NCBI RefSeq assembly: GCF_006715725.1
Contig: NZ_VFNU01000001.1
Span: 2,356,001-2,420,000, forward strand
Length of the DNA stretch: 64,000 nucleotides
Source: Nocardioides sp. SLBN-35
GTDB taxonomy: Bacteria > Actinomycetota > Actinomycetes > Propionibacteriales > Nocardioidaceae
Reading direction: 5' to 3'
Below are positions 15,341-24,936 of the stretch, piece by piece (within the stretch, counting starts at the first letter, position 1; each line of letters opens with the position of its first letter). The notes beneath the pieces are model-generated. The model saw only the letters and a program-made list of their open reading frames with translations. It was not told where the DNA came from and did not search any database. A program made the position numbers and the translations under genes.

Positions 15341-15368
15341 TGGGTGGCAATACGGCCGCCGCGAAGAT

Positions 15369-15396
15369 ACCCGTCGGTAACCGCTCGGTGACGGGT
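15369..15396. promoter_or_regulatory. Operator-like element between ccr and pxpA
   Basis: Two direct copies of TCGGTRAC (15374-15381, 15385-15392) lie 11 bases apart, one helical turn. They are enclosed by a 7-bp inverted repeat ACCCGTC/GACGGGT (15369-15375, 15390-15396). It is in the divergent gap and could control ccr, pxpA or both. Confidence 0.4.
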
Positions 15397-15482
15397 TCGT
15401 GACACTCGTCTCATCGGACCAGTGCCGCGGGCGGCTGCACCGTCCTGGGCTCGGCGGCGCATCGATGGGCCACGATAGGGCC

Positions 15483-16250
15483 ATGACGTTGCATCCGGGT
15501 TCGGCGTCCACGCCGGACGGCCCGATCGGGGTGTTCGACCTCAACGCGGACGTCGGCGAGTCCTTCGGGCGCTGGCAGCTCGGCGACGACGACGCGCTGC
15601 TGCCGCACCTGACCAGCGCCAACGTGGCGTGTGGCTTCCATGCCGGGGACCCGCTGACGCTGCGCCGTACGTGCGACCTCGCGGTGTCCCTCGGCGTGTC
15701 GATCGGCGCCCAGGTGGGCTATCGCGACCTGGCCGGCTTCGGGCGCCGCTTCGTCGACGTACCGACCGACGAGCTGGCCGCCGACGTGCTCTACCAGCTC
15801 GGCGCCCTCGACGGCATCGCCCGCGCGGCCGGCGGCCGGCTGTCCTATGTCAAGCCGCACGGCGCGCTCTACCACGCGGTCTCGCGTCACCCGGAGCAGG
15901 CTCTCGCCGTCATCGACGCGGTTCGCGCGTACGGCGGCCTGCCGGTCCTCGGCCTCGCCGGCTCGGCCTTCCTGGCGGCCGTGGCCGAGGCCGGTCTGGA
16001 GGCGGTCGGCGAGGGCTTCGCCGACCGCGCCTACCTGCCCGACGGGGGACTGGTGCCGCGCTCTGCGCCAGGCGCGGTGCTGACCGACCCGGTCGCGGTC
16101 GCCGCCCAGGCGGTCGAGCTGGCCCGGTCGGGCGACGTGCGCTCGCTGTGCGTCCACGGCGACTCGCCCGGTGCACCGGCGCTGGCCGCTGCGGTGCGGG
16201 CCGCGCTGGACGCTGCGGGACTGCCCGTCGGCGCCTTCGCGACCCCATGA
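15483..16250 (+). CDS. pxpA: LamB/YcsF protein, 5-oxoprolinase subunit A
   Basis: Subunit A of the three-part ATP-dependent 5-oxoprolinase (PxpABC), which opens 5-oxoproline to glutamate. 255 residues, standard length, with family motifs [13 protein letters not shown] at the start, [11 protein letters not shown] (metal-binding His) and [10 protein letters not shown], and [12 protein letters not shown] late. ATG 15483 is the first start that gives the family's N-terminus. The usual partners pxpB and pxpC are not adjacent, which is unusual, so they must be encoded elsewhere or the protein works alone. Convergent with the epimerase gene across a 23-bp inverted repeat. Confidence 0.9.
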   Translation: MTLHPGSASTPDGPIGVFDLNADVGESFGRWQLGDDDALLPHLTSANVACGFHAGDPLTLRRTCDLAVSLGVSIGAQVGYRDLAGFGRRFVDVPTDELAADVLYQLGALDGIARAAGGRLSYVKPHGALYHAVSRHPEQALAVIDAVRAYGGLPVLGLAGSAFLAAVAEAGLEAVGEGFADRAYLPDGGLVPRSAPGAVLTDPVAVAAQAVELARSGDVRSLCVHGDSPGAPALAAAVRAALDAAGLPVGAFATP

Positions 16251-16275
16251 GGCCGCTGCCGTATGGCGACCGTGA

Positions 16276-16338
16276 CGTCGCATCTGACGAATGGGCTGTG
16301 AAATGGCCTCGGCGGCAGCCCATTCGTCAGATGCGACG
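16276..16338. terminator. Perfect 23-bp inverted repeat between pxpA and mce
   Basis: Arms 16276-16298 and 16316-16338 are exact reverse complements with a 17-base loop. It lies in the gap between two convergent genes and probably ends transcription from both. No U-tract on either side. Confidence 0.75.
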
Positions 16339-16384
16339 GGAAGACCCGCTGGGCCTGAGCCCGGCTGACGGCGGGTGCTGAGGA

Positions 16385-16834
16385 TCAGTGACCGTCGGCT
16401 GCCGGCTCGACCAGCTCGACCAGGACACCGCCGACGTCCTTGGGGTGCACGAAGTTGATCCGGCTGTTCGCCGTACCGCGCCGGGCCTCGGGGTAGAGCA
16501 GGCGCAGTCCGCGCTCGCGCAGGATCGCGGAGACCTGGTCGAGATCGGTGACCCGGTAGGCGAGCTGCTGCAGGCCCGGGCCGCTGCGGTCGATGAACTT
16601 CGCGATGGTCGACTCGGCGTTGAGCGGGGCGAGCAGCTGGATCTTGGAGTCGGTGTCGCCGACGGCGACCATCGCCTCGCGCACGCCCTGCTCCTCGTTG
16701 GTCTCTTCGTGCGCGACGTGCATGCCGAAGTTGTCGCGGTAGAACGCGATCGCCTCGTCGAGGTCGGGGACCGCGATGCCGACGTGGTCGATCGCAGTGA
16801 ACAGGTGGGTGGGGACGCCTTCAGTGATGCTCAT
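16385..16834 (-). CDS. mce: Methylmalonyl-CoA epimerase
   Basis: Interconverts (R)- and (S)-methylmalonyl-CoA; the same enzyme also acts on ethylmalonyl-CoA in the ethylmalonyl-CoA pathway. 149 residues of the VOC fold with [22 protein letters not shown] at the start, metal-ligand regions around KIQLLAP and GLQQLAYRV, and [18 protein letters not shown] at the end. ATG 16834 is preferred over the ATG at 16843 because CACAAT on the minus strand (16842-16847) ends 7 bases upstream. Divergent from the thiolase, which belongs to the same pathway. Confidence 0.93.
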   Translation of the reverse strand: MSITEGVPTHLFTAIDHVGIAVPDLDEAIAFYRDNFGMHVAHEETNEEQGVREAMVAVGDTDSKIQLLAPLNAESTIAKFIDRSGPGLQQLAYRVTDLDQVSAILRERGLRLLYPEARRGTANSRINFVHPKDVGGVLVELVEPAADGH

Positions 16835-16973
16835 GCGCGTCATTGTGCCGTCGCCCGCTACCCGGAGTGGTGTGACGAGTGCCTCACCGACCGCACGATG
16901 GACCCCTCGCCGGGTCCCGCTACCCACGAGTACGCTCGAAAGAGTTCCGACCACACGTCTGCACGGAGGAAAC

Positions 16974-18173
16974 ATGTCCGACAACCCCAGCGTCATCGTC
17001 GCCGGCGCCCGTACGCCGATCGGTCGCCACCTCGGCGCCCTCAAGACCCTGTCGGCCGCGGACCTCGCCGGTGTCGCGATCAAGGGCGCGCTGGAGAAGG
17101 CCGGCGTCTCCGGCGACCAGGTCGACTACCTGATCCTGGGCCAGGTGCTCCAGGCCGGTGCCGGTCAGAACCCCGCGCGTACCGCGGGTCTCGCCGCCGG
17201 CCTGCCGCCGCAGGTTCCCTCCATCACCGTCAACAAGGTGTGCCTGTCGGGCATCAACGCCATCGCCCAGGCCGACCAGCTGATCCGTGCCGGCGAGGCC
17301 GACATCGTGGTCGCCGGTGGCACCGAGTCGATGACCCAGGCCCCCCACCTTCTCCCGAAGAGCCGCGAGGGCTTCAAGTACGGCGACACCGCGCTCGTCG
17401 ACTCGCTCGCCTACGACGCGCTCTTCGACCAGGCCACCCAGCAGGGCATGGGCAACCTGACCGAGGCGACCAACGCGTGCCGCGAGACCCCGCTGACCCG
17501 TGAGGAGCAGGACGCCGTCGCGGCCCGCTCGCACCAGCTCGCCGCCGCCGCGCAGAAGAACGGCGTCTTCGACGACGAGATCGTCCCGGTGTCGATCCCG
17601 CAGCGCAAGGGCGACCCGGTCGTCGTCAGCCAGGACGAGGGTGTCCGTGGCGACACCACCGCCGAGGGCCTCGCGGGCCTGCGCCCGGCGTTCGCCAAGG
17701 ACGGCACGATCACCGCTGCCTCGTCCTCGCAGATCTCCGACGGCGCCGCCGCGGTCGTGGTGACCAGCAAGAAGAAGGCCGAGGAGCTCGGTCTCCCGAT
17801 CCTCGCCGAGATCGTCAGCCACGGGCAGGTCGCCGGCCCGGACTCCACCCTGCAGCTGCAGCCGGCCAACGCCACCAAGAAGGCCCTCGACAAGGCGGGC
17901 CTGACCGCCGCCGACCTCGACCTGGTCGAGTTCAACGAGGCCTTCGCCGCCGTCGGCATCGAGTCGGCCCGCGCCCTCGGCATCGACGAGGACAAGGTCA
18001 ACGTCAACGGTGGCGCCATCGCCATCGGTCACCCGCTCGGTGCCTCCGGTGCGCGGATCACGCTGCACCTCGCGCTCGAGCTCAAGCGTCGCGGCGGTGG
18101 CCTCGGTGCCGCCGCCCTGTGCGGCGGTGGCGGCCAGGGTGACGCGCTGGTCCTGCGGGTTCCGGCCAGCTGA
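16974..18173 (+). CDS. Acetyl-CoA C-acetyltransferase (thiolase II)
   Basis: Condenses two acetyl-CoA to acetoacetyl-CoA, or the reverse. 399 residues. The acylated Cys90 is in [10 protein letters not shown], the catalytic His353 in [11 protein letters not shown] and the second Cys383 in ALCGGGGQG. The start ATG 16974 has a strong GGAGGAAAC ribosome site, so this mRNA has a leader unlike many neighbours. Divergent from the epimerase; followed after 18 bases by meaB. In the pathway it supplies acetoacetyl-CoA for reduction to 3-hydroxybutyryl-CoA and crotonyl-CoA, the substrate of Ccr. Confidence 0.95.
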   Translation: MSDNPSVIVAGARTPIGRHLGALKTLSAADLAGVAIKGALEKAGVSGDQVDYLILGQVLQAGAGQNPARTAGLAAGLPPQVPSITVNKVCLSGINAIAQADQLIRAGEADIVVAGGTESMTQAPHLLPKSREGFKYGDTALVDSLAYDALFDQATQQGMGNLTEATNACRETPLTREEQDAVAARSHQLAAAAQKNGVFDDEIVPVSIPQRKGDPVVVSQDEGVRGDTTAEGLAGLRPAFAKDGTITAASSSQISDGAAAVVVTSKKKAEELGLPILAEIVSHGQVAGPDSTLQLQPANATKKALDKAGLTAADLDLVEFNEAFAAVGIESARALGIDEDKVNVNGGAIAIGHPLGASGARITLHLALELKRRGGGLGAAALCGGGGQGDALVLRVPAS

Positions 18174-18191
18174 TCGGCCGAGCGGACAGCG

Positions 18192-19178
18192 TTGCCTGAC
18201 GCGAGCAACATCCAGGGCGGCCGTCGCGGGATCACCGCGGCGGCCGTTCCTGCATGGGTCGAGAAGGCCCGCGAGGGCGACCCGCGCGCGGTCGGGCGGC
18301 TGGTGTCGCTCGTCGAGGACGAGTCGCCGCTGCTGCCCGAGTTGATGCGGGCGCTGGCGCCGCACGCCGGTCACGCCCACGTCATCGGGCTCACCGGCTC
18401 CCCGGGCGTCGGCAAGTCGACGTCCACCAACGCGCTGATCGGCGAGCTGCGCCGGCGCGGGCGCCGGGTCGCCGTCCTCGCCGTCGACCCGTCCTCGCCG
18501 TTCTCCGGCGGCGCCCTGCTGGGCGACCGGATCCGGATGGGTGACCACGTCCTCGACCCCGGCGTCTTCATCCGCTCGATGGCCGCCCGCGGCCACCTCG
18601 GCGGCCTGGCCTGGACCACGCCGCAGGCGCTGCGGGTGCTCGACGGCGCCGGCTTCGACGTCGTCCTGGTCGAGACCGTCGGCGTCGGCCAGAGCGAGGT
18701 CGAGGTGGCCGGCCAGGCCGACACGACGATCGTGCTGCTCGCGCCCGGGATGGGCGACGGGATCCAGGCCGCTAAGGCCGGCATCCTCGAGATCGGCGAC
18801 CTCTACGTCGTCAACAAGTCCGACCGCGAGGGCGCCGACAAGGTACGCCGCGACCTGCGGTCCATGCTCGGCCTCGCCGAGCGGCGCGACGGCGCCTGGC
18901 GGCCCCCGGTCCTCAAGACCACCGCGTCCAACGGCGACGGCGTGACCGACGTCGTCGACGCGATCGACGAGCACGCAGCCTGGCTGCGCGACAGTGGCGA
19001 GCTCGGCCGCCGCCGGGTCCGCCGCGCCCGCGACGAGATCGAGACCCTCGCGCTCACCGCGCTCCGCAAGCGCTGGGGCAGCGTCGGCGAGGGAGACCGG
19101 CTCGACGAGCTCGCCGCCGCGGTGGTCGCGGGCGAGGTCGACCCGCACACCGCGGCGACTCAGCTGACCGCCGGCTGA
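18192..19178 (+). CDS. meaB: MeaB/ArgK-type G-protein chaperone of a B12 mutase
   Basis: GTPase that loads adenosylcobalamin into, and protects, acyl-CoA mutases. 328 residues: an N-terminal helical region, a P-loop GSPGVGKST, switch region VDPSSPFSGGALLGDRIRM (the family fingerprint), ETVGVGQSE as the G3 region and NKSD as the G4 base-recognition motif; the C-terminal helices form the dimer arm. The start is a TTG at 18192, 18 bases after the thiolase stop; no better start is available without cutting the conserved region. Its client is likely Ecm at 1.5 kb, since no methylmalonyl-CoA mutase is in the window. Confidence 0.93.
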   Translation: MPDASNIQGGRRGITAAAVPAWVEKAREGDPRAVGRLVSLVEDESPLLPELMRALAPHAGHAHVIGLTGSPGVGKSTSTNALIGELRRRGRRVAVLAVDPSSPFSGGALLGDRIRMGDHVLDPGVFIRSMAARGHLGGLAWTTPQALRVLDGAGFDVVLVETVGVGQSEVEVAGQADTTIVLLAPGMGDGIQAAKAGILEIGDLYVVNKSDREGADKVRRDLRSMLGLAERRDGAWRPPVLKTTASNGDGVTDVVDAIDEHAAWLRDSGELGRRRVRRARDEIETLALTALRKRWGSVGEGDRLDELAAAVVAGEVDPHTAATQLTAG

Positions 19179-19179
19179 C

Positions 19180-19213
19180 TCCCCCTAATCGTTCGATCGA
19201 ACGGTTAGGGGGA
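19180..19213. terminator. First palindrome of the composite convergent element, copy A
   Basis: Two 17-base halves around 19196/19197 pair with one mismatch and share the core ATCGTTCGATCGAACG with copy B at 48811-48848. It starts right after the meaB stop. Confidence 0.7.
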
Positions 19214-19234
19214 TTTCCGGGCGCCCAAGTCCCT

Positions 19235-19258
19235 CGAACCATTCGATCGAACGATTCG
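19235..19258. repeat. Second palindrome of the composite convergent element, copy A
   Basis: A 24-base imperfect palindrome (two mismatches) around 19246/19247. Bases 19231-19261 match copy B (48864-48894) at 27 of 31 positions. Its centre is exactly 50 bases from that of the first palindrome. It ends 5 bases before the stop codon of the deacetylase gene. Confidence 0.7.
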
Positions 19259-19263
19259 GAGAC

Positions 19264-20337
19264 TCAGCTGAACGTCGGTCCCAGCGGCAGGAACGGCGGG
19301 CCCGGCAGGTCGATGCGCGGCGCGTTCGCGGCGTCGATCACGGTGACCGTCGTTGGCTGGCCGACCCGCACGCCCTCGGGGTCGCGGAGCACGACCGAGA
19401 ACGTCTCGGCCGGCTCCAGGACGGCGTCGGTGGCGACCGGGATCCGCACCGTGACCCGGACCTTGCCGGCCGGGATCTCCACCCGGGCCTGGAGGGCGGG
19501 CAGGTCGGAGCCGACGAGCGCCGTACCGGAGGCGGCCTCGACGACCACCGCTGTGGCGCGGCCGGCGGGCTGGGCGAGCTCGAGGGTGACGACCGCGTCG
19601 GTGCCTTCGACGGCGTCCTTCGCGACCGCGGTGACCAGTGGCGTCGGGAACCCGGGACGGCCGTTCTCGTCGAGTGCGGTGAAGCAGTAGCCGCGCCGCT
19701 TCGCGACGCGGATCACCCGCTCCACGGCGCCGACTGAGATCGGCGAGCGGTTGACGCCGTCGTGCTGGAGCACGATGTTGCGGCCAGGGTGCAGGCCCGC
19801 GAGGATCCGGCGCGCGATCTGCTGCGAGCTGCCCGACTTCCAGTCGAGCGAGTCGTCGGTCCACAGGACGGGGACGTAGCCGGAGGCCCGGATCGCCCGG
19901 CGTGCGGGCTTCGCGAGGGCGCCGTACGGCGGGCGCATCAGGTCGGTCGGGTGCAGCCCGGCGGCCTTCATCGCGCGTCGCGTCGCGCGCAGTGAGCGCC
20001 GCACGTCGCGGTAGGACTGGCGGCTCATGTCGCGGTGCGCCCAGCTGTGGTTGGCCACCAGGTTCCCGGCCTGCTCGACCTCGAGCGCGGCCGCCGGGCT
20101 GGCCGCGACCCGCTGCCCGACCATGAAGAACGTCGCCGGGACCTGGTTGCGGCGCAGCACCTGGACCAGCCGGTGCGTCGTACCGCGGGCCGGACCGTCG
20201 TCGAAGGTGAGCGCCACCTTGCCCGTGCAGCCCTTCGCGACCTCGGGCGGCATCGCCTCGGCCGGCGACGCGAGCGTCACCCCGCCGAGGGTCAGCAGGA
20301 CGACCAGGAGCGCGGGGACAGGACGGAGCACCGCCAC
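19264..20337 (-). CDS. Secreted polysaccharide deacetylase with C-terminal Calx-beta-like domain
   Basis: 357 residues. Signal peptide at the N-terminus (AVLRPVPALLVVLLTLGG then a cleavage site near ASPAEA), then a NodB deacetylase domain: TFDDGPA (motif 1), NHSWAHRD (metal His pair), RPPYGAL (motif 3), WTDDSLDW and VLQHDG. Residues beyond ~240 form a beta-rich domain like Calx-beta (EPAETFSVVLRDPEG). Likely removes acetyl groups from peptidoglycan or an exopolysaccharide outside the cell. GTG 20337 is chosen; GTG 20331 is equally possible. Divergent from dxr. Confidence 0.88.
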   Translation of the reverse strand: MAVLRPVPALLVVLLTLGGVTLASPAEAMPPEVAKGCTGKVALTFDDGPARGTTHRLVQVLRRNQVPATFFMVGQRVAASPAAALEVEQAGNLVANHSWAHRDMSRQSYRDVRRSLRATRRAMKAAGLHPTDLMRPPYGALAKPARRAIRASGYVPVLWTDDSLDWKSGSSQQIARRILAGLHPGRNIVLQHDGVNRSPISVGAVERVIRVAKRRGYCFTALDENGRPGFPTPLVTAVAKDAVEGTDAVVTLELAQPAGRATAVVVEAASGTALVGSDLPALQARVEIPAGKVRVTVRIPVATDAVLEPAETFSVVLRDPEGVRVGQPTTVTVIDAANAPRIDLPGPPFLPLGPTFS

Positions 20338-20416
20338 AGCATGAAGGGTCCGGGCGCCCCGAACCGGCATTTCGGCGGATTCCGGACTGTGACGTCGCTC
20401 CTGCGAGGATGACCAC

Positions 20417-21520
20417 GTGAAGGACGTCGTCATCCTCGGCTCGACCGGCTCGATCGGGACCCAGGCGCTCGACCTGGTGCGGGCCAACCGCGACCGGTTC
20501 CGGGTGGTGGGCCTGACCGCCGGCGGCGGCAACCCTGACCTCTTCGCCCAGCAGGTCGCGGAGTTCGCGCCCCGGTTCCACGGGCTCGGCGAGCAGGCCA
20601 GCGTCGAGGCCGCCCAGCAGGAGTGCGACGTCGTCCTCAACGGCATCACCGGCGCCGTGGGACTGCTCCCGACCCTGGCCGCGCTCGAGGCAGGCACCAC
20701 GCTGGCGCTGGCCAACAAGGAGTCGCTCGTCATGGGCGGCCCGCTCGTGCTCGACAAGGCGAGGCCCGGCCAGATCGTGCCCGTCGACTCCGAGCACAGC
20801 GCGCTCGCGCAGTGCCTGCGCGGCGGCACCCCCGACGAGGTACGACGACTGGTGCTGACCGCGAGCGGCGGACCCTTCCGCGGCCGCAGCCGCGCGGAGC
20901 TCGCCGACGTCACGCCCGAGCAGGCGGGCAACCACCCCACCTGGGACATGGGCCCGGTGATCACGATCAACTCCGCGACCCTGGTCAACAAGGGCCTCGA
21001 GGTGATCGAGGCGCACCTGCTCTTCGGGATCCCGTTCGACCGGATCGAGGTCGTGGTGCACCCGACGAGCGTCGTGCACTCGATGGTCGAGTTCGTCGAC
21101 GGCTCCACGCTGGTGCAGGCCAGCCCGCCGACCATGCTGATCCCGATCGCCCTCGGCCTGGCCTGGCCCGACCGGGTCCCGGACGCCGCGCCCGCCGTGG
21201 ACTGGACCCGCGCCGAGACCTGGGAGTTCCTGCCCCTCGACGACGAGGCCTTCCCTGCCGTCGCGCTCGCCCGCGAGGCGGGGGAGAAGGGCAGCACCGC
21301 CCCGGCGGTCTACAACGCCGCCAACGAGGTCGCGGTGGAGGCCTTCCGCACCGGTCGCCTCGGATTCCCCGGGATCGTCGACGTGGTCGCCAGCGCGCTA
21401 GCCGCCCACGACGTACCCTCGAAGGGGCAGCTCTCCCTCGACGACGTCCTCGGCGCGGACGCGTGGGCGCGGGAGGCGGCCACCCAGCTCATCGACTCGA
21501 GGACCGCAACCCGCCCATGA
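20417..21520 (+). CDS. dxr: 1-deoxy-D-xylulose 5-phosphate reductoisomerase
   Basis: Second enzyme of the MEP route to isoprenoids; converts DXP to MEP with NADPH. 367 residues. The nucleotide-binding motif [10 protein letters not shown] opens the protein, [12 protein letters not shown] and [13 protein letters not shown] hold the metal and substrate residues, and [10 protein letters not shown] is the flexible loop. Start GTG 20417. The stop overlaps the ATG of the next gene (ATGA). The order dxr, site-2 protease, ispG, GNAT is the same as Mycobacterium tuberculosis Rv2870c-Rv2867c. Confidence 0.96.
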   Translation: MKDVVILGSTGSIGTQALDLVRANRDRFRVVGLTAGGGNPDLFAQQVAEFAPRFHGLGEQASVEAAQQECDVVLNGITGAVGLLPTLAALEAGTTLALANKESLVMGGPLVLDKARPGQIVPVDSEHSALAQCLRGGTPDEVRRLVLTASGGPFRGRSRAELADVTPEQAGNHPTWDMGPVITINSATLVNKGLEVIEAHLLFGIPFDRIEVVVHPTSVVHSMVEFVDGSTLVQASPPTMLIPIALGLAWPDRVPDAAPAVDWTRAETWEFLPLDDEAFPAVALAREAGEKGSTAPAVYNAANEVAVEAFRTGRLGFPGIVDVVASALAAHDVPSKGQLSLDDVLGADAWAREAATQLIDSRTATRP

Positions 21521-22872
21521 CCGCTCTGCTCTACCTGCTCGGTGTCGTCGTCTTCGCGGCGGCGATCCTGGCGTCGATCGGGCTCCACGAGCTCGGCCAC
21601 ATGATCCCGGCGAAGCGGTTCGGCGGGAAGGTCACGCAGTACTTCATCGGCTTCGGCCCCACCGTGTGGAGCAAGCAGGTCGGTGAGACGGAGTACGGCG
21701 TCAAGGCGATCCCCCTCGGCGGCTACGTCAAGATCGTCGGGATGCTCCCGCCGGACGCGGTCGCGCTGGCCGACCGGGTCGAGCTCGACGCCGACGGCAA
21801 CCAGGTGGTCCGGGTCCGCAAGTCCAACACCGGGATGTTCACCCAGCTGATCTCGGACGCCCGCGCGGCGGAGTGGGAGACGATCCGCCCCGAGGACGCC
21901 GACCGCCTCTTCTACAAGTTCCCGTGGTGGCAGAAGGTCATCGTGATGGGCGGCGGCCCGACGGTGAACATCGCCATCGCCTTCCTCCTGTTCGCGGGTG
22001 TGTTCGCGACCTACGGCAACCCGGGCGACCAGACCGTCGAGACGACCATCGCCGAGGTCAACGCCTGCGTGCTCCCGGCCGAGGAGTCCGGCCGGGTGTG
22101 CACCCCCGAGGAGCTCGCGCAGAGTCCCACGCCCGCCCACGCGGCCGGGATCGAGGCCGGCGACCGGATCGTGTCGTTCAACGGCACCGAGGTCACCAGC
22201 TGGTCGCAGGTCCAGCGGCTGGTCAAGGCCAATGGCACCGGGCAGGCCGAGGTCGTCGTCGAGCGCGACGGCAAGGAGCAGACCTTCCGCACCCAGACCG
22301 TGGTCAAGCCGCCGCTCAAGGCCGGCGACAAGGTCGACAAGACGGTGGGCTTCCTCGGCGTCGTCCCCCGCTCGCACCCCACCACCGGCGGCGTCGTCTA
22401 CACCGTCGACCAGATGGGCTCGATGACCGTCGAGGTGGTGAAGTCCCTCGCCACGCTGCCGGCCAAGGTCTGGGGCGTCGCCAAGGCGATCGTCGGCGCC
22501 GAGAAACGCGACCCGATGGGCCCGGTCAGCATCGTCGGCGGCGGCCGGCTGGCCGGCGAGACCGCCTCGCACACCGAGATCCCGGTGAAGGCGAAGCTGG
22601 TCTCCCTGCTGATGCTGGTCGCCGGCTTCAACTTCTTCATCGGCATGTTCAACTTCGTGCCGCTCCTGCCGCTCGACGGCGGCCACATCGCCGGTGCCCT
22701 GTGGGAGGCCGTGCGCCGTGGCTGGGCCCGGCTGCGTCGCCGCCCCGACCCCGGCTACGTCGACGTGGCCAAGCTGCTGCCGATCGCGTACGTCGTCGGC
22801 CTGGCGATCCTCGTCATGGGCATCGTGCTCATCGTCGGCGACATCGTCGTACCGGTTCACCTCGAATCCTGA
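21517..22872 (+). CDS. rseP: Site-2 protease, M50 family (RseP/Rip1)
   Basis: Intramembrane zinc protease that cuts membrane-bound anti-sigma factors. 451 residues, four membrane helices. The zinc motif HELGH is residues 24-28 in the first helix, the third ligand is in PLLPLDGGH near the C-terminus, and a PDZ domain ([19 protein letters not shown]) lies in the extracytoplasmic middle part. ATG 21517 overlaps the dxr stop by four bases, giving coupled translation. In mycobacteria the orthologue Rip1 controls several sigma-factor pathways and virulence; here envelope stress signalling is inferred. Confidence 0.95.
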   Translation: MTALLYLLGVVVFAAAILASIGLHELGHMIPAKRFGGKVTQYFIGFGPTVWSKQVGETEYGVKAIPLGGYVKIVGMLPPDAVALADRVELDADGNQVVRVRKSNTGMFTQLISDARAAEWETIRPEDADRLFYKFPWWQKVIVMGGGPTVNIAIAFLLFAGVFATYGNPGDQTVETTIAEVNACVLPAEESGRVCTPEELAQSPTPAHAAGIEAGDRIVSFNGTEVTSWSQVQRLVKANGTGQAEVVVERDGKEQTFRTQTVVKPPLKAGDKVDKTVGFLGVVPRSHPTTGGVVYTVDQMGSMTVEVVKSLATLPAKVWGVAKAIVGAEKRDPMGPVSIVGGGRLAGETASHTEIPVKAKLVSLLMLVAGFNFFIGMFNFVPLLPLDGGHIAGALWEAVRRGWARLRRRPDPGYVDVAKLLPIAYVVGLAILVMGIVLIVGDIVVPVHLES

Positions 22873-22890
22873 TCCACCCGCTGCGGAAAG

Positions 22891-22896
22891 TAGTCT
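22891..22896 (+). promoter_or_regulatory. Putative internal -10 hexamer for ispG
   Basis: TAGTCT ends 7 bases before the ATG at 22904, so ispG may be transcribed as a leaderless mRNA in addition to read-through from dxr-rseP. Confidence 0.5.
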
Positions 22897-22903
22897 TGAC
22901 GCC

Positions 22904-24055
22904 ATGACGTCCATCAGCCTGGGCATGCCCGAGGCGCCCCCGCCGGTGCTCGCTCCCCGCCGCCGGACCCGCCAGATCCGGGTCGGCAAGGTCGGGGTCG
23001 GCAGCGACCACCCGATCTCGGTGCAGTCGATGACCACGACGCTCACCTCCGACGTCAACACCACGCTCCAGCAGATCGCCGAGTTGACCGCCGCGGGCTG
23101 CGACATCGTCCGCGTGGCCTGCCCGAGCCAGGACGACGCCGACGCACTGCCGGAGATCGCGAAGCACAGCCAGATCCCGGTGATCGCCGACATCCACTTC
23201 CAGCCGAAGTACGTCTTCGCGGCGATCGAGGCCGGCTGCGCCGCCGTCCGGGTCAACCCGGGCAACATCAAGAAGTTCGACGACCAGGTCAAGGAGATCG
23301 CGAAGGCGGCCCAGGAGCACGGCACCTCGATCCGGATCGGCGTCAACGCCGGCTCGCTCGACAAGCGGCTGCTGGAGAAGTACGGCAAGGCCACCCCGGA
23401 GGCGCTCGTCGAGTCCGCCGTATGGGAGGCGAGCCTGTTCGAGGAGCACGGCTTCCGCGACTTCAAGATCTCGGTCAAGCACAACGACCCGGTCGTGATG
23501 GTCCGTGCCTACGAGCTGCTCGCCGAGCAGGGCGACTGGCCGCTGCACCTCGGCGTCACCGAGGCCGGCCCCGCGTTCCAGGGCACGATCAAGTCCGCCA
23601 CTGCCTTCGGTGCGCTGCTCTCGCGCGGGATCGGCGACACGATCCGGGTCTCGCTCTCGGCGCCGCCGGTCGAGGAGGTCAAGGTCGGCATCCAGATCCT
23701 GCAGTCGCTCAACCTGCGCCCACGCAAGCTCGAGATCGTCTCCTGCCCGTCCTGCGGCCGGGCCCAGGTCGACGTCTACACGCTCGCCGAGCGGGTCACG
23801 GCCGGCCTCGACGGGCTCGAGGTCCCGCTCCGCGTCGCGGTCATGGGCTGTGTCGTCAACGGCCCGGGCGAGGCGCGCGAGGCCGACCTCGGCGTCGCCT
23901 CCGGCAACGGCAAGGGCCAGATCTTCGTCAAGGGCGAGGTCATCAAGACCGTCCCCGAGGCCGAGATCGTCGAGACCCTGATCGAGGAGGCGATGAAGAT
24001 CGCCGAGTCGATGGAGCCGGTCGAGGGCGCGGAGGCCACGGTCTCGGTCTCCTGA
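22904..24055 (+). CDS. ispG: 4-hydroxy-3-methylbut-2-enyl diphosphate synthase
   Basis: Iron-sulfur enzyme of the MEP route that reduces MEcPP to HMBPP. 383 residues: TIM barrel beginning [24 protein letters not shown], then the C-terminal reductase-like domain whose cluster ligands are the two Cys of [12 protein letters not shown] and the Cys of [13 protein letters not shown] Glu in the EADLG region completes the site. ATG 22904 follows a -10-like hexamer. Third gene of the dxr operon arrangement. Confidence 0.96.
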   Translation: MTSISLGMPEAPPPVLAPRRRTRQIRVGKVGVGSDHPISVQSMTTTLTSDVNTTLQQIAELTAAGCDIVRVACPSQDDADALPEIAKHSQIPVIADIHFQPKYVFAAIEAGCAAVRVNPGNIKKFDDQVKEIAKAAQEHGTSIRIGVNAGSLDKRLLEKYGKATPEALVESAVWEASLFEEHGFRDFKISVKHNDPVVMVRAYELLAEQGDWPLHLGVTEAGPAFQGTIKSATAFGALLSRGIGDTIRVSLSAPPVEEVKVGIQILQSLNLRPRKLEIVSCPSCGRAQVDVYTLAERVTAGLDGLEVPLRVAVMGCVVNGPGEAREADLGVASGNGKGQIFVKGEVIKTVPEAEIVETLIEEAMKIAESMEPVEGAEATVSVS

Positions 24056-24090
24056 GGACCTGGGTGCCCCATCGCCACTAGTGTGGTCGC

Positions 24091-24936
24091 GTGTTGACCA
24101 CCCGGCACGGCGTGCGCGTCCTCGCGCAGGCAGACCTTCCCGCCTTCGTGGCCCTCGCCGGCCGCGACCCCGTGGTCAACGTGTTCGCGATCCACCGCGC
24201 CCACACCACGAACCTCGAGCCGCGCTGGCTCGGGGGTGAGATGTGGGGCCGGTTCGACGGCGGTCACCTGGTCGCGGCGTGCCACGTCGCCGCCAACCTG
24301 GTGCCGGTGCAGGCCACGCCCGAGGACGCGGAGGTGTTCGCGGGACGTGCGCTGGCCCGGCGTCGTACCGCCTCGACGATCGTGGGGCCGCAGGACGCCG
24401 TCCGCGCGTTCTGGGGCCACGTCGGCCGGGAGTGGGGGCAGCCGCGCGACGTTCGTTGGGACCAGCGCCACCTCGTCATCGACGCCGAACCACTGGTCGC
24501 GCCCGACCACGGGGTGCGACACGGCACGCCCGAGGACGTCCCCACGCTCTACCCGGCGTGCGTGGCGATGTACACCGAGGAGGTCGGGGTCTCGCCCGAG
24601 CTCGGCGGGGGAGGCGACCTCTACCGCGCCCGGGTGGCCCAGCTGGTCAGCCGGGCCTGGTCCTTCGTCCGGTACGACGGCGACGAGCTGGTCTTCAAGG
24701 CCGAGGTGGCCTGCGCCACCCCGGACGCCGCCCAGATCCAGGGGGTGTGGGTGCCACCACACCGGCGCGGCGAGGGGATCGCCACCGCCGGCATGGCCGC
24801 GGTCGTGCGGCACGTGCGGGCCCGCATCGCGCCCTCGGTGTCGCTCTACGTCAACGACTGGAACCACGCGGCCCGCAAGGCCTACGAGCGGGTCGGGTTC
24901 ACCGAGACCGCGCGCTTCGCGACCGTCATGTTCTGA
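24091..24936 (+). CDS. DUF4081-type GNAT acetyltransferase
   Basis: 281 residues. The N-terminal half is the DUF4081 region, the C-terminal half a GNAT fold with acetyl-CoA motif QIQGVWVPPHRRGEGIATAGMAAVV. The same protein follows ispG in mycobacteria (Rv2867c). Its substrate is unknown to me. Start GTG 24091 has TAGTGT (24079-24084) ending 6 bases upstream. The last 11 bases overlap the end of the convergent tetR gene. Confidence 0.85.
   Translation: MLTTRHGVRVLAQADLPAFVALAGRDPVVNVFAIHRAHTTNLEPRWLGGEMWGRFDGGHLVAACHVAANLVPVQATPEDAEVFAGRALARRRTASTIVGPQDAVRAFWGHVGREWGQPRDVRWDQRHLVIDAEPLVAPDHGVRHGTPEDVPTLYPACVAMYTEEVGVSPELGGGGDLYRARVAQLVSRAWSFVRYDGDELVFKAEVACATPDAAQIQGVWVPPHRRGEGIATAGMAAVVRHVRARIAPSVSLYVNDWNHAARKAYERVGFTETARFATVMF

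Noticed and set aside
16920..19148. 742-codon open frame antisense to thiolase and meaB
   Set aside because: Covers two well-supported genes on the other strand; composition is typical of a high-GC shadow frame.
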